NCBI GenBank assembly: GCA_025980665.1 | Contig: JAICXC010000025.1 | Span: 1-49,245 of the forward strand | From: Bryobacteraceae bacterium | Lineage (GTDB): Bacteria; Acidobacteriota; Terriglobia; Bryobacterales; Bryobacteraceae | Direction of reading: 5' to 3' | DNA length: 49,245 nt | Shown: positions 7,744 to 15,869 of the stretch, piece after piece | Layout: each line of letters opens with the position of its first letter | Numbering within the stretch: the stretch's first letter is position 1 | Notes under the pieces: generated by a model | The model's database searches: none | Told to the model about the DNA's origin: nothing | Seen by the model: the letters and a program-made list of their open reading frames with translations, nothing else | Program-made: the position numbers and the translations under genes

Positions 7744-9477
7744 ATGAAACTCAAGTTACAGTCCGTTTCCTTGCTGTGGAGAATTCTCTTCTCCACCTCG
7801 ATTGCGATCACCGTGCTGTTCGCCGCCATGGGATGGCTGTTGCAGGATCAGTTTGTGCGGATCGCCTCGGCCACCTTGGGAGAAGAGGCTCGTGCGAGCT
7901 TCCGGGCTTATGAATCACTGTGGAAGGCCAGAGGGGACCAACTCGCCAGCATCAGTCTGATCCTTAGCCGGCTGCCGAGCGTTCGTTCGGCTTTTGGCAC
8001 CGGCGACGGAGCCACCATCCGCGACTCGGCCAGCGAGGTGTGGGACCAGCTTTCGCGCCCGCAGACATTGTTTCTGGTGTGCGATCCCAAAGGCGCGGTG
8101 ATCGCCTCGGTGGCCGGATTTGAAGGCCAGGAAAAAACGAAGGCGCAAATGTCCCAGATCGCTGTCGTTCGCTCGGCTGCCCGGGAGTTTCCCAAACAGG
8201 CTCGTGGCTTCGTCACGCTGGGCGGACGTCTGTATCAGATCGTGATTACGCCGGTTTACGTGGCCACTACGCACGATTCGGCGCTGCTGAATGTACTGGT
8301 GGCCGGGATCGCCGTGGACGCGGATCTGGTCCGCGAGCTCAAGAGCGCCACGGGGGGAAGCGACTTCGTTTTTCTGGCTCACGGAGCGGTAGTGGCCTCG
8401 ACGCTTGATCCTGCGGCGGAACGTGCCTTGCCAGCCGATTCCTCTTCACAGCACCAAGTCGCGCTTCTCGGCTCGGACTATCTTCAGATGGCATTTCCGT
8501 TAACCGACGTCGACGGGAATCCAGTGGGCGAGCTGCGCATCTTGCGCTCATTCGAGGGAGCGCTGAACCAGATCACCGCGGTGCGCTCGAGATTGGCGGT
8601 GCTGTGGCTCGGCGCCGTTTTGGCCGGCATCGGATTGACCTACTTGCTGGCACGCCGCCTTCTCAAACCGGTGGACGAATTGGATCGCGCTGCGGCGGAA
8701 ATCGCATCCGGGAATTACAATGTGCGGGTTCCAGTACACGGAGGCGGCGAAATCGCGCGGCTGGCGGAAACCTTCAACAGTATGTGCGCTTCGATCCGCA
8801 AAGCCCGGGAGGATCTCATCCGGCAGGAGCGGATCGCCACCATCGGGCGGCTGTCGACGTCTATCATCCACGACCTGCGTAATCCGCTTGCGGCCATCTA
8901 TGGCGGCGCTGAAATGCTGGTAGATACCAAGCTATCCGGAGCTCAAGTGGAACGTCTAGCCGCGAACATCTATAGGGCTTCGCGCCAGGTGCAGAGCCTG
9001 CTGCAAGAGCTGGCGGATGTCACCCAGGGCCGTGGCCACGCCCGCGAAGTTTGCCGCTTACGCGAGGTGGTCACGGCGGCATACGAACCACTGGTAGCCG
9101 CGGCCGAGGCTCGCGGTATCACGGTTCAGATCGATCTCGAAGAAGACGTGGAGTTGCCGCTCGACCGCTCCCCGATGGAACGCGTATTCCAAAATCTGCT
9201 CAGTAACGCCATTGAGGCCATGCCGAACGGAGGTTCGGTTTGCGTCCGGGCAGACCGGCGCGATCGCGAAATCGTGGTCAGCGTGGAGGATAACGGTCCT
9301 GGCATCCCGGCTTCGATCGCCGCTCAACTCTTCGAACCCTTCGTCACGGCGGGGAAGAAAAAGGGAGTGGGCCTGGGACTGGCGCTTTCACGCGAAACGG
9401 TGGTCTCTCACGGCGGGGATCTGTGGTCGGACAGCAAGCCGGATGGCGCCCGGTTTGTACTGAGGCTGCCGGTATAA
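7744..9477 (+). CDS. Membrane sensor histidine kinase with periplasmic sensor domain
   Basis: 577 aa. TM1 at about 12-32, a large periplasmic region at about 35-280 with Cache-like features (FLVCDPKGAVIAS; LYQIVITPVYV), TM2 at about 284-304, HAMP at about 303-358, HisKA with phospho-acceptor His376 (STSIIHDLRNPLAAI), and HATPase_c from about 455 to the end (N box FQNLLSNAIEAMPNGG; VEDNGPGIP; GVGLGLALSRE). It is a hybrid-free kinase, so phosphate must go to a separate receiver; the two receivers at 4661 and 5332 in the same operon are the obvious targets. The preceding porin and periplasmic cupredoxin suggest that an envelope or metal/redox cue is sensed, which is inference. Confidence 0.93.
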   Translation: MKLKLQSVSLLWRILFSTSIAITVLFAAMGWLLQDQFVRIASATLGEEARASFRAYESLWKARGDQLASISLILSRLPSVRSAFGTGDGATIRDSASEVWDQLSRPQTLFLVCDPKGAVIASVAGFEGQEKTKAQMSQIAVVRSAAREFPKQARGFVTLGGRLYQIVITPVYVATTHDSALLNVLVAGIAVDADLVRELKSATGGSDFVFLAHGAVVASTLDPAAERALPADSSSQHQVALLGSDYLQMAFPLTDVDGNPVGELRILRSFEGALNQITAVRSRLAVLWLGAVLAGIGLTYLLARRLLKPVDELDRAAAEIASGNYNVRVPVHGGGEIARLAETFNSMCASIRKAREDLIRQERIATIGRLSTSIIHDLRNPLAAIYGGAEMLVDTKLSGAQVERLAANIYRASRQVQSLLQELADVTQGRGHAREVCRLREVVTAAYEPLVAAAEARGITVQIDLEEDVELPLDRSPMERVFQNLLSNAIEAMPNGGSVCVRADRRDREIVVSVEDNGPGIPASIAAQLFEPFVTAGKKKGVGLGLALSRETVVSHGGDLWSDSKPDGARFVLRLPV

Positions 9478-9481
9478 GGGG

Positions 9482-10156
9482 CTACGCCGCCGATTTTCGT
9501 GTCGCATCCCGTGACATCGCTGCCGCCAGCTTGCGCCGCGCGCTTACGATGTAGGCTTTTGCCCCGCTCTTATTGGTCAGGCCCAGCATGCGGCTAACCG
9601 TGTTGAGCGGCATTTCCTGTCCATAGTGGAGCATCATCACACGAGCTTCGGTTTCGTCTAACGTTTCCAGGATGAAGCGCCAACTTCGGCGCCGGCGTTG
9701 TTCGGTTTCGACCGCCGTGTGCACATCGACCGAGGCGGTATCGGGAAAATCCACGGGGCTGGCCTTGGCGACCCACACCGGTTCGCAGGAGCGTTTTTGG
9801 ATCGCGCTCATGCACAGATTGCGGGCGATCACATACAGCCACGTTGAGAAGCGGCATTCTCCGCGATAACTATCCAGGTTGCGAAAAGCGCGCAACAGGA
9901 TTTCCTGGGCTAGGTCCGAGGCGGATTCCCGATCGTGCGTGAAGCGGTAGCACCAGCGCGTAATTCGGGTTTGATGCCGGAGAAATAATTCCGCGGCCGC
10001 ATCTTCCCTCGCCTGACTTTCCCAATTGGTCCGCAAGTTCTCCCGATAGATAGCGACAAGTTCCTCGTCCGAAAGGGTTTTCCACTTGCTAGGGTCGGGC
10101 GGCGGGGAAAGGGGTGTACGGGCAAACGTTGCGAAGGTGACAGCTGGGGCGCTCAT
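9482..10156 (-). CDS. ECF-type RNA polymerase sigma factor
   Basis: 224 aa. Region 2 is clear (AAELFLRHQTRITRWCYRFT, DLAQEILLRAFRN, FSTWLYVIARNLCM), and region 4 follows at about 150-215 (LETLDETEARVMMLHYGQEM, LTNKSGAKAYIVSARRKL). Region 3 is absent, as in extracytoplasmic-function sigma factors. An extra 45-residue N-terminal stretch is rich in Pro and has no recognisable domain. No anti-sigma gene lies next to it. It is the last - strand gene after the NtrY-like kinase (69 nt apart), so it may be read through from that unit or have its own promoter. Its target genes cannot be told from here. Confidence 0.9.
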   Translation of the reverse strand: MSAPAVTFATFARTPLSPPPDPSKWKTLSDEELVAIYRENLRTNWESQAREDAAAELFLRHQTRITRWCYRFTHDRESASDLAQEILLRAFRNLDSYRGECRFSTWLYVIARNLCMSAIQKRSCEPVWVAKASPVDFPDTASVDVHTAVETEQRRRRSWRFILETLDETEARVMMLHYGQEMPLNTVSRMLGLTNKSGAKAYIVSARRKLAAAMSRDATRKSAA

Positions 10157-10225
10157 ACCGCCCCATCCTACGAAGCAAGCCTGCGGGAAGTCGTGTACAG
10201 GTTGTAAAAAACTTGTAAAATCTAC

Positions 10226-11563
10226 TTAAGCCGGTAACACGAGACGCGCCTCGCAACCCCGGCCGTCCTCGCGATTACGCAGCTCGAGCGATCCGCCGTG
10301 CGCTTCGGCGATCTGACGGCTGAGAACCAGGCCGATTCCCGAGCCGCCCGGTTTGGTGGTGAAAAAAGGAACGAATAGGTTCGCGGTGTTGGCCAAGCCG
10401 GGACCCTCATCCTCCACCGAAACTTCCAGCCGTGCGCCGTGCCGCTTCCAGGAAACCGCCACTGCTCCACCGGTTTCAAGCGAGGCATCCACCGCGTTCC
10501 GCAACAGGTTGATGATTACCTGTTCGAGCTGATCGCGATCGCCTTGGATGGTCATCTCCGGACCCGGCAGCACCCGGGCGGTCAGCCGCTGCTCGAGTCT
10601 GGCGGACTGGCGAATCCACATCCCTACCTCTAGTGGCGCTGGCCGAGGAGGAGGTAATTTGGCCAGCAGAGCATAGGCGCCCAGGAAACGGCTCAGCCCT
10701 TCGCTGCGGGCGGCGATGATTGAAAGACCGCGGCGGGCGTCATCGCGCCAATCGTCGGGGAGAGGATCGCGCGCGATCAAGGCTTCAAGGCTACCGGCGA
10801 TGGACTTTATCGGCGCGAGAGAATTGTTGAGTTCGTGGCCTAGCACGCGCACCAATCGCTGCCAGGCCTTTAGTTCTTCTTCGCGCAGCGCGCGGGTGAG
10901 ATCGCTGACCACCAACAGTTGATGGGGAAGGCCACCTTCGCGGAACATAGAACGCGTCATGGCCCAGCGGCCTGCGCCCGTCGGAAAGGTGCGTTGCACG
11001 GTGCGTGCCGGCTCGCCCTCCAGGAACTCGGCCAGGCCCAGGTTTTCGGCGCTGGAGGTCAGGATGCGTTCGGCGGGCTGCTTCAAGAGCCGCTCTCCGG
11101 CGCGATTCACCAGGCGCAGCCTTTGCTCGCCGTCAAACGCAAACACCGCGACGTCGATTTCCTCCATTACTTTGCGCAGCAAGGTTGTGGCTTCGAGTGC
11201 GCCCAGTCGTTGCGCCCGCAGTGTCGCGCTCATGGCGTTAACCTGATGCATCACGTCGGCCAGCGCATCTTCCCCTTCGTACGCGCCCGTTCCGCGGCCG
11301 CGAATCGAGTAGTCGCCTTCGCGCATCGCTTCGAGCAGGTTGGCCAATGTGCGCAGCGGAGAGGCCACTCGTTCGCGGATGGCCGAAGCGCAGGCCCACC
11401 AGATCGCCAGGATCAGGACGGTGATGGTCCATTGAACTTTGGGTGTGTAGTCCGCGATCCAGAGAAGCACTAGCGCGGCAACGATTGCGGGCAGCCCGGC
11501 TGCCAAGGCCAGCAGGCGCATGCGCTGCTCGTGCACGGGCCTGAACTTCTCCGCTATTTTCAC
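10226..11563 (-). CDS. NtrY-like sensor histidine kinase
   Basis: 445 aa. Two hydrophobic segments (about 16-37 and 45-62) with a very short loop between them, a HAMP domain (about 63-118, SPLRTLANLLEAMREGDY), a PAS domain (about 125-230, EIDVAVFAFDGEQRLRLVN), HisKA with His243 (VLGHELNNSLAPIKSIAGSL) and HATPase_c (NLLRNAVDASLETGG, VEDEGPGLANTANLF, GSGIGLVLSRQ). The HELNNSL box is the NtrY type, which partners sigma54 activators. It follows the NtrC-type regulator by 10 nt on the same strand, so the pair is surely one system. The minimal periplasmic part suggests a membrane or cytoplasmic signal through PAS. Confidence 0.94.
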   Translation of the reverse strand: MKIAEKFRPVHEQRMRLLALAAGLPAIVAALVLLWIADYTPKVQWTITVLILAIWWACASAIRERVASPLRTLANLLEAMREGDYSIRGRGTGAYEGEDALADVMHQVNAMSATLRAQRLGALEATTLLRKVMEEIDVAVFAFDGEQRLRLVNRAGERLLKQPAERILTSSAENLGLAEFLEGEPARTVQRTFPTGAGRWAMTRSMFREGGLPHQLLVVSDLTRALREEELKAWQRLVRVLGHELNNSLAPIKSIAGSLEALIARDPLPDDWRDDARRGLSIIAARSEGLSRFLGAYALLAKLPPPRPAPLEVGMWIRQSARLEQRLTARVLPGPEMTIQGDRDQLEQVIINLLRNAVDASLETGGAVAVSWKRHGARLEVSVEDEGPGLANTANLFVPFFTTKPGGSGIGLVLSRQIAEAHGGSLELRNREDGRGCEARLVLPA

Positions 11564-11573
11564 AAGATAATTT

Positions 11574-12932
11574 TCACAACCCGTAACGTTGTAAACGCCG
11601 GTAAAGTGCGCTGCGGCTCAACCCGAGCCCGTTAGCGGCGTGGCTCACGTTACCGTTATACCGGGCCAGCGCTTTCTTGATGAGGAAGGCTTCCACCTCT
11701 TCCAGGCTCATATCATCCAGTTTGGGCGAGCCCTGCGGTCCCGAGCGGAGCGCCAGATCGCTGTTGCGGATCAGTGTGTCCTGCGCCAGCAGGACGGCCC
11801 GCTCGATCACATGGTTCAGCTCGCGGACGTTGCCTTGCCAGGGATTGTCGAGCAGAGCTTGCATGGCGGTCTGATCGAAGCCGCGCAGATCCTTGCGATA
11901 GCGCCGGGCGTGCACGCCCAGGAAATGCGACGCCAGGGCGGAGATATCCTCGCGCCGCTCGCGCAATGCCGGCAAGTGGATCTCGACCGTGTTCAGACGG
12001 AATAGCAGATCTTCGCGAAACCGTCCCGCACCCACTTCTTCCGCAAGCCGGGCATTTGTCGCCGAGATCACGCGCACGTCCACGCGCTTGGTTTTCGAGG
12101 ACCCCACGCGTTCGATCTCGCCAATTTCGAGCGCGCGCAGCATCTTGGCCTGCAGGTTCAGCGGGACGTTGGCGATCTCATCCAGAAACAATGTGCCGCC
12201 ATCGGCCAGCTCGAAGCGGCCAACGCGGTCCATCTTCGCGTCGGTGAAGGCTCCCCGCACGTGACCGAAGAGTTCGCTTTCGAAAATGCCTTCCGCCAAG
12301 CCGCCGGCGTTGACCGTGACCATGGGGCGCGAGGCCCGTGCGGAAACAGCGTGAAGCGTGCGCGCGACCACTTCCTTGCCGGTGCCAGCCTCGCCCGTGA
12401 TCAGTACATTGGCGTCCGAGGGACCCACCCGTGCGATTAGTTGCAGCACGGGCTGCATGGTCGGCGATTCCGCGATCAGTGCCGGGCCGCCGTCAGTGCG
12501 CAACAACCGGTTTTCGGCTTCCAGGCGCTGTCCACGCTTCAGCGCATTGCTGAGCTCAATCTGCGTGCGCAGGATCGCTAGCAGACGTGCATTGTCCCAG
12601 GGTTTCTGTACGAAATCGCGCGCGCCCCGGCGCATGGCTTCCACCGCCAGGTCTACACTACCCCAGGCCGTCATTACTACAACCGTCGTCGAAGGATCGT
12701 TAGAACGAATACGCGAAAGGAGATCTAGTCCCTCCTGTCCACTAGTTGTATCCCGAGTGTAGTTCAGGTCCATCAGGACCACGTCGAAATCGCTGGTCTC
12801 GAGGGCGGCCATGATTCCGGCTGGGGAATTCGCGGATTCGATTCCAAACCCTTCGCCCTTTAAGAGCAGCCGCAGGGCTTCCAGCACGTCCGCCTGGTCG
12901 TCAGCGATAAGAACCCGTCCGTGGTTTGCCAA
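11574..12932 (-). CDS. Sigma54-dependent NtrC-family response regulator
   Basis: 452 aa. Receiver (1-122) with Asp55 and an inserted loop NYTRDTTSGQEG right after it, seen in one clade of these regulators; AAA+ domain (about 150-385) with Walker A GEAGTGKE at 180-187, sigma54-contact loop GAFTDA at 227-232, Walker B GGTLFLDE, and RFREDLLFRLNTVEIHLPALRER; a Fis-type HTH at the end (ALARYNGNVSHAANGLGLSRSALYRRL). It activates sigma54 promoters when phosphorylated by the NtrY-like kinase next door. It lies 128 nt downstream of the pilus operon on the same strand, so control of pilus genes, as PilR does, is plausible but unproven. The loop has Asp where GAFTGA has its second Gly. Confidence 0.95.
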   Translation of the reverse strand: MANHGRVLIADDQADVLEALRLLLKGEGFGIESANSPAGIMAALETSDFDVVLMDLNYTRDTTSGQEGLDLLSRIRSNDPSTTVVVMTAWGSVDLAVEAMRRGARDFVQKPWDNARLLAILRTQIELSNALKRGQRLEAENRLLRTDGGPALIAESPTMQPVLQLIARVGPSDANVLITGEAGTGKEVVARTLHAVSARASRPMVTVNAGGLAEGIFESELFGHVRGAFTDAKMDRVGRFELADGGTLFLDEIANVPLNLQAKMLRALEIGEIERVGSSKTKRVDVRVISATNARLAEEVGAGRFREDLLFRLNTVEIHLPALRERREDISALASHFLGVHARRYRKDLRGFDQTAMQALLDNPWQGNVRELNHVIERAVLLAQDTLIRNSDLALRSGPQGSPKLDDMSLEEVEAFLIKKALARYNGNVSHAANGLGLSRSALYRRLQRYGL

Positions 12933-13060
12933 GTATTCCTCTATTCTATGGAAGATCAGGCTGTGGCATTTCAGCCGCCGATTCTATCTCACTACAAACA
13001 GGGGTGATTTAGTTGCCAGGACTGTCCGTTTATGGGATTCTCTGCGCGGAACCAACGTCT

Positions 13061-14491
13061 CTAGCGGCTGGGACCGGCCCCGGACGTTGGTTGGCCTCCG
13101 CTGGGGCCGAATGTCCCACTGGGAGCGAACGTGTTGGGCGTGGCACTCTGGCCCGGTCCAGCTGGTCCCTGTCCGTTGGGAGGAATCCCGCCCGCTGGGG
13201 TTGCTGCACCGGGTATTGTATTCGCCGTTGGGCTGAACACAAATTCCCACATTTCGTACTGCCCCTGATCTTTATAGATCTTGATGCTGGGACCCTTATG
13301 GGTACTGGCGATGCCAGCAATCGCACCAATCTGGTTGCTGCTGGTGGCTCCCGAGGTTGGCGCAGGAATTTGGCGCGGAGTGGTGAGGAGCTGGTTGATG
13401 GCGGTTAACGCGGCGCTGGGCGAGCCCTGCACCGGACCCGACGCAGTGGGGGGTTGCGGTGTAAAGGGTTGTCCAGGAATCCCTTGTCCCGGAATCCCTT
13501 GGGGTTGACCTGGAATCCCTTGCGGTTGACCCAGAATCCCTTGGGGTTGACCCGGAGTGCCTTGACCCGGAGTGCCTTGGCCCGGAACCGGGGCGCTTGG
13601 CACCAGCTGACCATTCGCATCAATTTGGAATCCTGGCGGCACACCCGGGATTCCGCCTGGTAGTCCTCCCGGAGCCTGACCGGGGAATGGAACAACCCCC
13701 CCCGGCGAGTTTTGCACCGGGATGGGTACTTGTCCTGTGTATTGGCCTTGCTGTGAGTTCCGTCCGGGGATTAGTCCTGGATTTTGTGCAGTGTTTTGCT
13801 GACCCGGAGTTCCAATGGGCGCCAGCGTGATGGGAGGAAGTCCCCCAGGTTGATTCATGCCTCCAGGTTGCAAGGTGATGGGCGGCAGGGCACCTGGGCC
13901 CTGCTGCGGCTGAAGCGTAATGGGGGGAAGTGGTGTGTTCACTGGTTGCGCCGCCGATGGGGTTTGCGCCCCGGTGGTCTGCCCAAATCCAGGCGGCGTG
14001 AGGGGACGATCGCTGGGGCGCTGCAACACGGCCGCGTTCACCTGCGGCGGTTCGTTGGCGGCGGTTGTAGTGTTCGCAGTACTTGTGCTGCTATTAGTCG
14101 AGTTGCTGGCCGACTGCCCCTGAGCATCCGTAGGAGGCTTTTGCACCAGCGAATCCGTAAGAAATCCGCCATTGGTGTGAATGATCCGCCACTCGGCTTT
14201 GCCCGTAAAGGGATCCACGAAGCGCCGCCGCAGAAAGCGTTTTTCTGGTTTCTCAAGGTCGTCAAGGCTGGTCGGGTATTGCCGGTTGTTCGCGAGATAA
14301 TAAAGCTGAATGGCCCGCGTATACTGCTCACCGCGGTCGATTAGGAGCTGTTCTTTTTCACGCTCGCTTTCGAAAGCGACACGCGGCAGCTGCTGATAGA
14401 GCATCAACGCGATGAGAGCGGCCATCAGGAAAATCATCAACAGGGCATAGCCTTGCTGCGATTCGCGCCGTCTTCTCGTTACGCTCTTCAT
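13061..14491 (-). CDS. Proline/glycine/glutamine-rich pseudopilin-like protein
   Basis: 476 aa. The N-terminus resembles a type IV pilin/pseudopilin: basic leader, prepilin-peptidase-like site QQG|Y at residue 14, a hydrophobic helix (ALLMIFLMAALIALML), then a GspG-like start of the globular part (YTRAIQLYYLANNRQYPTSLDDLE and FVDPFTGKAEWRII). The conserved Glu at +5 of mature pilins is missing; Met is found there. From residue 120 on, the protein is a very long low-complexity tail rich in Pro, Gly, Gln, Ser and Thr with repeats such as LPPITLQP and GQPQGIPGQ, then a short ordered island (IKIYKDQGQYEMWEFVF) before another disordered end. It is the last gene of the pilus operon and overlaps the PilP-like gene by 4 nt. 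It is likely a minor pseudopilin or surface-exposed fibre component. Confidence 0.75.
   Translation of the reverse strand: MKSVTRRRRESQQGYALLMIFLMAALIALMLYQQLPRVAFESEREKEQLLIDRGEQYTRAIQLYYLANNRQYPTSLDDLEKPEKRFLRRRFVDPFTGKAEWRIIHTNGGFLTDSLVQKPPTDAQGQSASNSTNSSTSTANTTTAANEPPQVNAAVLQRPSDRPLTPPGFGQTTGAQTPSAAQPVNTPLPPITLQPQQGPGALPPITLQPGGMNQPGGLPPITLAPIGTPGQQNTAQNPGLIPGRNSQQGQYTGQVPIPVQNSPGGVVPFPGQAPGGLPGGIPGVPPGFQIDANGQLVPSAPVPGQGTPGQGTPGQPQGILGQPQGIPGQPQGIPGQGIPGQPFTPQPPTASGPVQGSPSAALTAINQLLTTPRQIPAPTSGATSSNQIGAIAGIASTHKGPSIKIYKDQGQYEMWEFVFSPTANTIPGAATPAGGIPPNGQGPAGPGQSATPNTFAPSGTFGPSGGQPTSGAGPSR
13473..13585 (-). repeat. Tandem degenerate repeats coding for a Gly-Pro-Gln tail
   Basis: Five or six imperfect copies of a roughly 18-24 nt unit (core GGAATCCCTTG..TTGACC on the + strand) lie head to tail. 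In the pseudopilin frame they code for GQPQGIPGQ-type repeats. Three related copies of a LPPITLQP-coding unit lie upstream in the same gene, around 13815-13935. This is a coding repeat that can change length by slippage, not a CRISPR array. Confidence 0.75.
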
Positions 14492-15234
14492 GGTGCTTCT
14501 TCGGCCAGTGGCAATGTCTGTTGATTCTTCGCGACAGTGTCCTCCACTACGGCCGAGTTTACCCCGATCCGGATGATCTTGTAGCGGTTCAAGAGCGTCT
14601 CATTCTCGCCGGCCTGGACGATGTCATCGCCGCTCAGGAAGAACGCGCGCCGCACGTTCGATCGCATGGTTCCTGAGTAGCCGTAGAACTTTAATGGGAT
14701 GGGCGGCGGCGGGGGCGGAGGCGGTGGTCCCTTTTTCGCTTCGGCCGCCTGTAGCTCAGCGGCGGTTAGTTGCTTTGGGACGATGGGCTGGGGTTTGGCA
14801 ACCGGTGGAGGCGGTGGCGGAGGCGGAGTATAAAATTCAAACAAGCTCCGCGACCCGCCTTCGACCGATACGTTTCGTACTTTGGCCAGCCGATCCAACT
14901 GCAGCGTGGGATCGATGCCACTCACATCCATGCCCTCCGGCAGTTTCAGCGTGGGCCGAAAATCGTCGCCGGAAGCGGACACACGACTCCCGCGCGTGGC
15001 CGTTCTCGGACCATAGGAAGATGTCGTGGTGCGTACCGAGTTAGAGGGTGGCGAAGGAGCCGGTACGGCTTGCGTACTTACCGCGGGTCCCGATGGAGTT
15101 GCAGCCGTATTCGTCCCGGCAGGCGGGTCGGGCCGGCTCATCCAAAAGTAGGTCCCGCCGGCCGCCACTAGTAATACCAGCAAAATGGCCAGCTTCTTGG
15201 GCTCCGCGCCGACACCTGTGGGAGCCAGTTTCAT
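14488..15234 (-). CDS. PilP/GspC-like pilus assembly protein with polyproline tracts
   Basis: 248 aa. One N-terminal membrane segment (about 14-32, KLAILLVLLVAAGGTYFWM), a Ser/Thr/Pro-rich periplasmic linker, a conserved-looking stretch (KLPEGMDVSGIDPTLQLDRLAKV), two uninterrupted proline runs of 8 and 9, and a C-terminal small beta domain (about 182-240: PLKFYGYSGT, RRAFFLSGDDIVQAGENETLLNRYKIIRIG) that fits the HR/PilP-like domain of GspC/PilP proteins. In the family this domain links the inner-membrane PilMNO complex to the secretin. The place right after pilO and before the pseudopilin supports the call. It overlaps pilO and the pseudopilin by 4 nt each. Polyproline runs normally need EF-P for translation. 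Confidence 0.72.
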   Translation of the reverse strand: MKLAPTGVGAEPKKLAILLVLLVAAGGTYFWMSRPDPPAGTNTAATPSGPAVSTQAVPAPSPPSNSVRTTTSSYGPRTATRGSRVSASGDDFRPTLKLPEGMDVSGIDPTLQLDRLAKVRNVSVEGGSRSLFEFYTPPPPPPPPVAKPQPIVPKQLTAAELQAAEAKKGPPPPPPPPPIPLKFYGYSGTMRSNVRRAFFLSGDDIVQAGENETLLNRYKIIRIGVNSAVVEDTVAKNQQTLPLAEEAP

Positions 15235-15869
15235 CGTAATTCCTCTACGCGAGCGGCGGTCTGAACCGTCTCCAGAGGCGTCGAATCATCTCTTATGAAA
15301 GCATCGATCTTCAGGCTCACGGTCAGGATATTCGAGCCCTGCTGCGGAGCCGCGCTCATCGATTCGATGATCAGCAACTGCTGGGAATGGTCCAGCTCGT
15401 TAATGAAGTTCAGCAGATTACGATAGGTGCCTTCGTAGTTGCCTGTGATGGTCATCATGCTGAGCGAATCCGAGCCTTCAATGTACTCGGTGGTCTGGGC
15501 CCGGTCACGCTCTTTGATCTGGGCCTTGCTGGCGGCCTCGCTCAGCACGGAAAGCAAGGTGGAATCCGCTGTCCGGCGGCTTAGGAAGTAATCGGTGAGA
15601 AAGCGGTCGCCCTCTCCACGCGCCTTTTCGATGGCGGCGACATTAAGCCGGCTGTGCTCCAGCAGTGCGCGCTTCTGCATGATTTGCGATTGCAGAGTAG
15701 CCAGTTCACGTTCCAGGTCGTCGGCCGAACCCCCTGGCGGGAAAAGAACGAGTCCGGCGGCGATCAAGTTAAGGGCCAGCAACGCACCCAGGAGGATGCG
15801 GATATTTCGCGTCAGATCGCGGGTGTGACTTCTGGCCGCCGCCCCTTGGCTTTTAGAGTTTCTGGGCAT
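15231..15869 (-). CDS. pilO: PilO-like type IV pilus inner-membrane protein
   Basis: 212 aa with the PilO/GspM layout: a basic cytoplasmic tail, a single TM segment (about 25-45, ILLGALLALNLIAAGLVLF), a coiled coil (about 50-90, DDLERELATLQSQIMQKRALLEHSRLN) and a periplasmic ferredoxin-like fold (about 95-200, with TITGNYEGTYRNLLNFINEL typical of PilO). PilO pairs with PilN to align the platform. The gene overlaps pilN by 17 nt and the PilP-like gene by 4 nt. Sequence identity cannot be judged by eye, but the order pilM-pilN-pilO makes the assignment firm. Confidence 0.85.
   Translation of the reverse strand: MPRNSKSQGAAARSHTRDLTRNIRILLGALLALNLIAAGLVLFPPGGSADDLERELATLQSQIMQKRALLEHSRLNVAAIEKARGEGDRFLTDYFLSRRTADSTLLSVLSEAASKAQIKERDRAQTTEYIEGSDSLSMMTITGNYEGTYRNLLNFINELDHSQQLLIIESMSAAPQQGSNILTVSLKIDAFIRDDSTPLETVQTAARVEELR

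Noticed and set aside
12933-13060. Extended - strand frame running past the pseudopilin stop
   Set aside because: It is a different frame with no motif; this 128-nt gap shows no gene.
13473-13585. Head-to-tail repeats that look like a CRISPR array
   Set aside because: Units are contiguous, degenerate, without spacers and code in frame for Gly-Pro-Gln repeats.
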